DNA from: DAOUMF01 sp034411955
GTDB taxonomy: Bacteria > Chloroflexota > Dehalococcoidia > SM23-28-2 > RBG-16-64-32
Length of the DNA stretch: 16,239 bases
Assembly (NCBI GenBank): GCA_034411955.1
Contig: DAOUMF010000132.1
Location: forward strand, 1 to 16,239
Direction of reading: 5' to 3'
The stretch's first letter is position 1; each line of letters begins with the position of its first letter. This document shows positions 13,303 through 16,239 of the stretch, one piece after another. A program made the position numbers and the translations under genes. The notes under the pieces were generated by a model that saw only the letters and a list, made by a program, of their open reading frames with translations, was not told the DNA's origin and made no database searches.

Positions 13303-14226
13303 CTACTCCTCTGCCGCCGCCTCGCCGATGAACGAGACCTCGTGGTTGGGGGCCAAGTCAAGTTCGGGGCTGCCGTCATGCCAGTAGGTGATCAGGGCCT
13401 TGCCGATGATGTTCTCCTCCGGCACGAACCACCCCTGGCGCGAGTCGCTGCTGTTCCCCCGGTTGTCTCCCATGACGAAGTATGAGCGCTCCGGCACGAC
13501 CCAGGGTCCGCAGGAGCTGCGACAACTGGTCTCCGCGCGGACGTACGGCTCATCTGTCACCTGCTCGTTGACCTTCACCGCACCGGTCTCCCGATCGATC
13601 TCCACGACATCGCCGGGCACCCCGATGATGCGTTTGATGAAGTCCCGGTTGACGTTGGTAGGTGAGCGGAACACTATGATGTCTCCCCGGGCGGGGGAGC
13701 CCCACAGGTGGTGCACCGAGTTGTCGCCCGCGTCGAAGAAGGGCAGCCAGTCGAAGATGCTGAGGTCGATCTCGGCGTAGGCCAGCCTATTGACGACGAG
13801 GTATTCGCCGTTATCGAGGCTCGGCTCCATGCTGGCCCCTTCTACCTTGAAGTTCTGCATGGACACGTGCACGGCCAGGAAGATGAGCACCGCCAGGAGC
13901 AGCGTCTCCGTCAGCTCGCGAACGGTGACCGTCCAGATGCGGCGCCGCTTGGGGACGACGACCGTGCCCTCCCGCAGGCGGCGGCGGAGCTCGCTCAGCT
14001 CGTCGGCATAGGGAGAGGTCCGCTCCCAGTGGCGGGGCGCGGCACCGGGGCGAGGGGCGAATTCCTGAGGTCCCCTGGACAGCCGGTACTCGACTACCGA
14101 GGTTGAGGCGGGGTCGTTCCAGGGCTCGGTAAGCGGGTCATAGACCGGCGCGGGCTGGGGTTCCTGCTCCTCCGCCTCTTCCTCCCCGGACGGCGGACTC
14201 TCTTCTATCTCTCCGTCTTCCTTCAT
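13303..14226 (-). CDS. lepB: Signal peptidase I with acidic N-terminal extension
   Basis: A type I signal peptidase of 307 residues from the ATG at 14226. The Ser-Lys catalytic dyad is visible: Ser132 in VEGASMEPSL and Lys198 in RDFIKRIIGVPGD. The C-terminal box GDNRGNSSDSR is at about 253-263. One membrane helix (about 99-122, TVRELTETLLLAVLIFLAVHV) anchors it with the active site outside, where it cleaves signal peptides from exported proteins. The first 95 residues form an acidic, Pro- and Glu-rich cytoplasmic extension absent from the minimal enzyme. A CRSSC pair (235-239) may form a disulfide outside. A GTG at 14262 would add 12 residues but has no SD and would lie upstream of a likely promoter. 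The gene is followed without a gap by pyrE. Confidence 0.93.
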   Translation of the reverse strand: MKEDGEIEESPPSGEEEAEEQEPQPAPVYDPLTEPWNDPASTSVVEYRLSRGPQEFAPRPGAAPRHWERTSPYADELSELRRRLREGTVVVPKRRRIWTVTVRELTETLLLAVLIFLAVHVSMQNFKVEGASMEPSLDNGEYLVVNRLAYAEIDLSIFDWLPFFDAGDNSVHHLWGSPARGDIIVFRSPTNVNRDFIKRIIGVPGDVVEIDRETGAVKVNEQVTDEPYVRAETSCRSSCGPWVVPERSYFVMGDNRGNSSDSRQGWFVPEENIIGKALITYWHDGSPELDLAPNHEVSFIGEAAAEE

Positions 14227-14237
14227 CTGCGGTTCCA

Positions 14238-14246
14238 ATTGTAGCA
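14238..14246 (-). promoter_or_regulatory. Extended -10 promoter candidate for lepB-pyrE
   Basis: The minus strand reads TGCTACAAT (TACAAT at 14243 to 14238), one base different from the glycyl radical operon element. Transcription would begin near 14231, so the lepB ATG at 14226 would have a leader of only about 5 nt. No -35 is visible. Confidence 0.35.
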
Positions 14247-14308
14247 AACGCCTTGCACTCACAGTAGACGCGGTTGGGCTGCGGAGAGTTTCGTCGGGTG
14301 GGCGCAGA

Positions 14309-14722
14309 TCAGCGTGCTTCCTGCGAGTTCATGTCGGTGTCGGTGCTGACGGGGACGTCTGGGTCCGCTGCGTCGCCCCTCTCCGATGGCTGGCAGGAAA
14401 CGTCGTCAACGTAGCTCTTGCCCCCCACCGCCGTCTCCACCGTCTGGCAGAAGTCGGACGCCTCGGCCGCCATCAGGGCGCGACCGACGGGCGGGAACAT
14501 CTCCATGATGAGGAAGTCCATATCGCCGTCAAAGGTGTGCAGGAGAGCGCCGGCCTCGTCGATGTCGTCCTGGGTCACCGCTCTGTTGAACTGCACGGTC
14601 ACCTCATACTGGGCCGCGCCGCTGCCGCTGGACGTGCCGGTGAGTAAGGTGCCAAGGATCGTGCCCAGCACCACTCCCGCGATGATTAGCAGGCCCGCTG
14701 CCACTCTCCAGCCGATGCGCAT
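14309..14722 (-). CDS. Small membrane-anchored or exported protein, unknown function
   Basis: A 137-residue protein not recognised as a known family. It begins with Met-Arg and one strong hydrophobic segment (about 5-28, VAAGLLIIAGVVLGTILGTLL), which is a membrane anchor or uncleaved signal. A Ser/Gly-rich linker then leads to a soluble domain outside the membrane. That domain starts YEVTVQFNRAVTQDDIDEAGALL, resembling a small alpha/beta fold, and has two cysteines (Cys92, Cys110) that could form a disulfide. The tail is acidic. The ATG is supported by AAGAGGAAG about 8 nt upstream. An ECF-type promoter candidate precedes it, and it is divergent from an ECF sigma factor, so membership of that regulon is likely. 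lepB follows after 82 bp on the same strand. Confidence 0.7.
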   Translation of the reverse strand: MRIGWRVAAGLLIIAGVVLGTILGTLLTGTSSGSGAAQYEVTVQFNRAVTQDDIDEAGALLHTFDGDMDFLIMEMFPPVGRALMAAEASDFCQTVETAVGGKSYVDDVSCQPSERGDAADPDVPVSTDTDMNSQEAR

Positions 14723-14757
14723 TTCGCGTACTTCCTCTTGCGCCGCCCAAGGTAGTC

Positions 14758-14783
14758 GACGGACGACACGGCGGAAAAGTTCC
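14758..14783 (-). promoter_or_regulatory. ECF-type promoter candidate with dyad, between divergent genes
   Basis: On the minus strand GGAACTTTT (14783 to 14775) matches the -35 of many ECF sigma factors, and CGTC follows about 17 nt later (14761 to 14758), like an ECF -10. A second GGAAC is at 14795 to 14791. On the plus strand the site is the inverted repeat CGGAA-AAG-TTCCG (14772-14784). The transcript would start near 14752 and lead to the small membrane protein. An ECF sigma factor gene lies on the other side. Confidence 0.45.
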
Positions 14784-14847
14784 GGTGAGAGTTCCGACTT
14801 GGCTAGCGCTTGCGTTCTAACTGCTGGGATATCCGGAGCCTACTCGT

Positions 14848-15465
14848 ATGCAGAGCGATGAAGCCGTACTCATAGAGCGCAGTCAGGGCGGCGACCTAGA
14901 CGCCTTCAACGCCCTCGTCCTCGCCTACCAGGGGCAGGTCTACAACCTCTGCCTGCGCATGCTGGCGTCGCCCCAGGCCGCCGAGGACGCCGCGCAGGAA
15001 GCGTTCATCGCCGCCTACCGTGCCGTACCCCGCTTCCGCGGCGGCACACCTGGCCGGACAGGCTTCCGCGCCTGGCTCCTGCGCATCGCCGCCAACGCCT
15101 GCTACGACGAGCTGCGAAGGCGGCGCTCGCGTCCCCAGGTTCCCCTTGAGGCCCCCGCTGATGACGAGCGCCCCAGCGCCGAGCCGTCGACTTCCGACGA
15201 GCCGATGGAGCAGCGTGTGGAGCGCCTGGAACTGGCCCGCTGCCTGCAAGAGGGCCTGGCATCCCTGCCACCCGACCAGCGCCTGGCCGTCATCCTCCGC
15301 GATGTGCAGGGTCTGGCCTACGAGGAGGTGGCCGAAGCCACCGGCGCTTCTCTGGGCACCGTCAAGTCCCGCATCAGCCGCGGCCGGGGCGCTATGCGAG
15401 ACTTCCTCCTGAACCGGGGGGAACTTTTGCCGTCCCGCTTCCGTCCTTCTAGTGAGGGTGCCTGA
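14848..15465 (+). CDS. ECF RNA polymerase sigma factor (RpoE-like)
   Basis: A 205-residue sigma-70 family protein of the extracytoplasmic function group. Region 2 covers about 10-92, with AFNALVLAYQGQVYNLCLRML and DAAQEAFIAAYRAVPRFRG, the core-binding and -10-recognition helices, then FRAWLLRIAANACYDELRRRR. Region 4 covers about 132-188, with LPPDQRLAVILRDVQGLAYE and a helix-turn-helix EVAEATGASLGTVKSRISRG that reads the -35. There are no sigma-1 or sigma-3 domains. It directs RNA polymerase to envelope- or stress-type promoters. The ATG at 14848 has GGAG about 10 nt upstream. The stop overlaps the anti-sigma start by one base (TGATG), so the pair is translated together. Confidence 0.93.
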   Translation: MQSDEAVLIERSQGGDLDAFNALVLAYQGQVYNLCLRMLASPQAAEDAAQEAFIAAYRAVPRFRGGTPGRTGFRAWLLRIAANACYDELRRRRSRPQVPLEAPADDERPSAEPSTSDEPMEQRVERLELARCLQEGLASLPPDQRLAVILRDVQGLAYEEVAEATGASLGTVKSRISRGRGAMRDFLLNRGELLPSRFRPSSEGA

Positions 15466-16181
15466 TGATGTTCTGGCCCGACCGACACCGCCGCCTTCGT
15501 AACCAGCTCTCCGCCTACATAGATGGTGCGCTGGATCTTGCTGCCGCCAGACGACTGGAGGCCCATCTAGGGGAGTGCAGGGGCTGCCGGAGAGAGATGG
15601 AGCAGCTCCGCTCCACTGTCGCCGCCCTGCAGGAGCTTCCGGAAGCGCGAGTCCCCCGGTCGTTCACGCTCAGTCCCGAGCGGGCTGCTGCCCCTCGTCC
15701 GTCGACGCCTGCCGCGCCGCTGGCCTTCGGCGCGCGCATAGCCGTCGCCGGCGTCGCCGTCGCCCTGGCCGCCGTCCTCGTCGTAGACCTCGGCGACCTC
15801 GGCCGAGACGGTGCACCGGCGGAAGTGTCCGCTCCCCAATCGACGGACGAGCTTCAGGCCTATGACCGCGGGCTGGAGGCCGAAGGCCACGCCGCAACAG
15901 GGGGCGAGGCGCCCGAAGCGGCAGGTGGGGTCGCCCCAGAGCCGAACGAGACACCTGCCGCGCCCGAGGCCGACGGCCAGGATGCAGCGGATCAGTCAAT
16001 GCGTGAGCCTGCCGCCGCTGAGACCGCGGCCGCCGGGCCGAAGGAGGTCGAGGCGCCTGCCGCTGCCCCCTCCGGCGACGGCCTCGATGCCCTCACCGTC
16101 GCCGAAATCGGCCTTGCCGCCGCCCTCGGCGTCCTAATCGTCGGTAGCCTAGCTCTGGCCTTAGCCGGGAGAAAGAGGTGA
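15465..16181 (+). CDS. Anti-sigma factor with zinc-finger (ZAS/zf-HC2) domain and two membrane segments
   Basis: A 238-residue membrane regulator. The cytoplasmic N-terminus has the zinc anti-sigma motif His34-x3-Cys38-x2-Cys41 (LEAHLGECRGCRREM), which captures the ECF sigma factor encoded just upstream. VPRSFTLSPERAA follows, a segment seen after this domain in Chloroflexota-like proteins (recalled). One membrane helix (about 88-110) leads to a 100-residue Ala/Pro/Glu/Gly-rich low-complexity region. A second helix (about 213-234, IGLAAALGVLIVGSLALALA) ends in RKR. A second C-terminal helix is less usual; both ends would face the cytoplasm and the linker would lie outside as a possible sensor or proteolysis site. 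Two adjacent ATGs (15465, 15468) can serve as start, the first overlapping the sigma stop. Confidence 0.88.
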   Translation: MMFWPDRHRRLRNQLSAYIDGALDLAAARRLEAHLGECRGCRREMEQLRSTVAALQELPEARVPRSFTLSPERAAAPRPSTPAAPLAFGARIAVAGVAVALAAVLVVDLGDLGRDGAPAEVSAPQSTDELQAYDRGLEAEGHAATGGEAPEAAGGVAPEPNETPAAPEADGQDAADQSMREPAAAETAAAGPKEVEAPAAAPSGDGLDALTVAEIGLAAALGVLIVGSLALALAGRKR

Positions 16182-16185
16182 CGTC

Positions 16186-16239
16186 GTGAAACTCAAACCC
16201 ATCGCGCTTCTCATCGCGCTCGTGGCCCTCGCCGCCATC
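16186..16239 (+). CDS. Exported protein, N-terminal 18 residues only (3' truncated by window edge)
   Basis: A GTG at 16186 is preceded by AGAGG at 16174-16178 with a 7-nt spacing, 4 bp after the anti-sigma stop. The 18 codons up to the window end are open and read MKLKPIALLIALVALAA, a charged start followed by a hydrophobic core, which is a signal peptide or membrane anchor. It is too short for wider comparison. Its place as third gene after a sigma and anti-sigma factor suggests a secreted protein of the same regulon. Confidence 0.55.
   Translation, partial: MKLKPIALLIALVALAAI

Overview
The window is GC-rich bacterial chromosome carrying 15 protein genes plus one small candidate gene, packed tightly and often overlapping. 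Start codons are ATG, GTG and TTG, several with good Shine-Dalgarno (SD) sites. The lepB-pyrE pair, the PyrE tail with a CPxC motif, the zinc anti-sigma factor with a VPRSFTL segment, and the accumulation of MFS, FAH, PaaI and molybdopterin catabolic genes recall Chloroflexota (Dehalococcoidia or SAR202-like lineages). That placement is an impression from protein style, not a tested assignment. The glycyl radical enzyme and its activase require anaerobic or microaerobic conditions at least part of the time. No rRNA, tRNA, CRISPR array, insertion sequence or phage gene was seen, and no gene-free stretch exceeds 300 bases.

Region 1 (1-3007, + strand) is a small catabolic block. It holds the 3' end of a fumarylacetoacetate hydrolase-family gene, an MBL-fold metallohydrolase, a zinc alcohol dehydrogenase and a PaaI-type hotdog thioesterase. 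A good promoter-like sequence (TTGACA, 18 bp, TATCCT) lies before the dehydrogenase. It sits directly above a 26-codon ORF with a CxxC motif, whose stop overlaps the dehydrogenase start by 4 nt.

Region 2 (8157 down to 3028, - strand) is the most interesting part: a compact operon of glycyl radical enzyme, creatininase-family hydrolase, radical SAM activase and a split-barrel (PNPOx-like) protein. Gaps are 12 bp, a 10 bp overlap and 4 bp. The glycyl radical enzyme has all the core motifs (active-site Cys443, Glu445, Gly777), but its substrate is not recognisable. The creatininase-family protein between enzyme and activase suggests a pathway in which radical chemistry and hydrolysis of a C-N or similar bond are linked. 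An extended -10 promoter (TGCTATAAT) with a palindrome at the -35 position precedes it.

Region 3 (8427-12694) holds a 943-residue molybdopterin oxidoreductase on the - strand, resembling the type II DMSO reductase branch (NarG/EbdA-like). It has no Tat signal and no electron-transfer subunits beside it. A divergent MFS transporter gene follows and may serve the same pathway.

Region 4 (12730-16239) is housekeeping and regulation. On the - strand are a small membrane protein, signal peptidase I (lepB) and orotate phosphoribosyltransferase (pyrE). On the + strand are an ECF sigma factor, its zinc anti-sigma factor and the first 18 codons of an exported protein. The gap between the divergent sets contains an ECF-type promoter candidate. 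Both convergent gene junctions (about 3007-3090 and 12694-12732) carry strong GC-rich hairpins.
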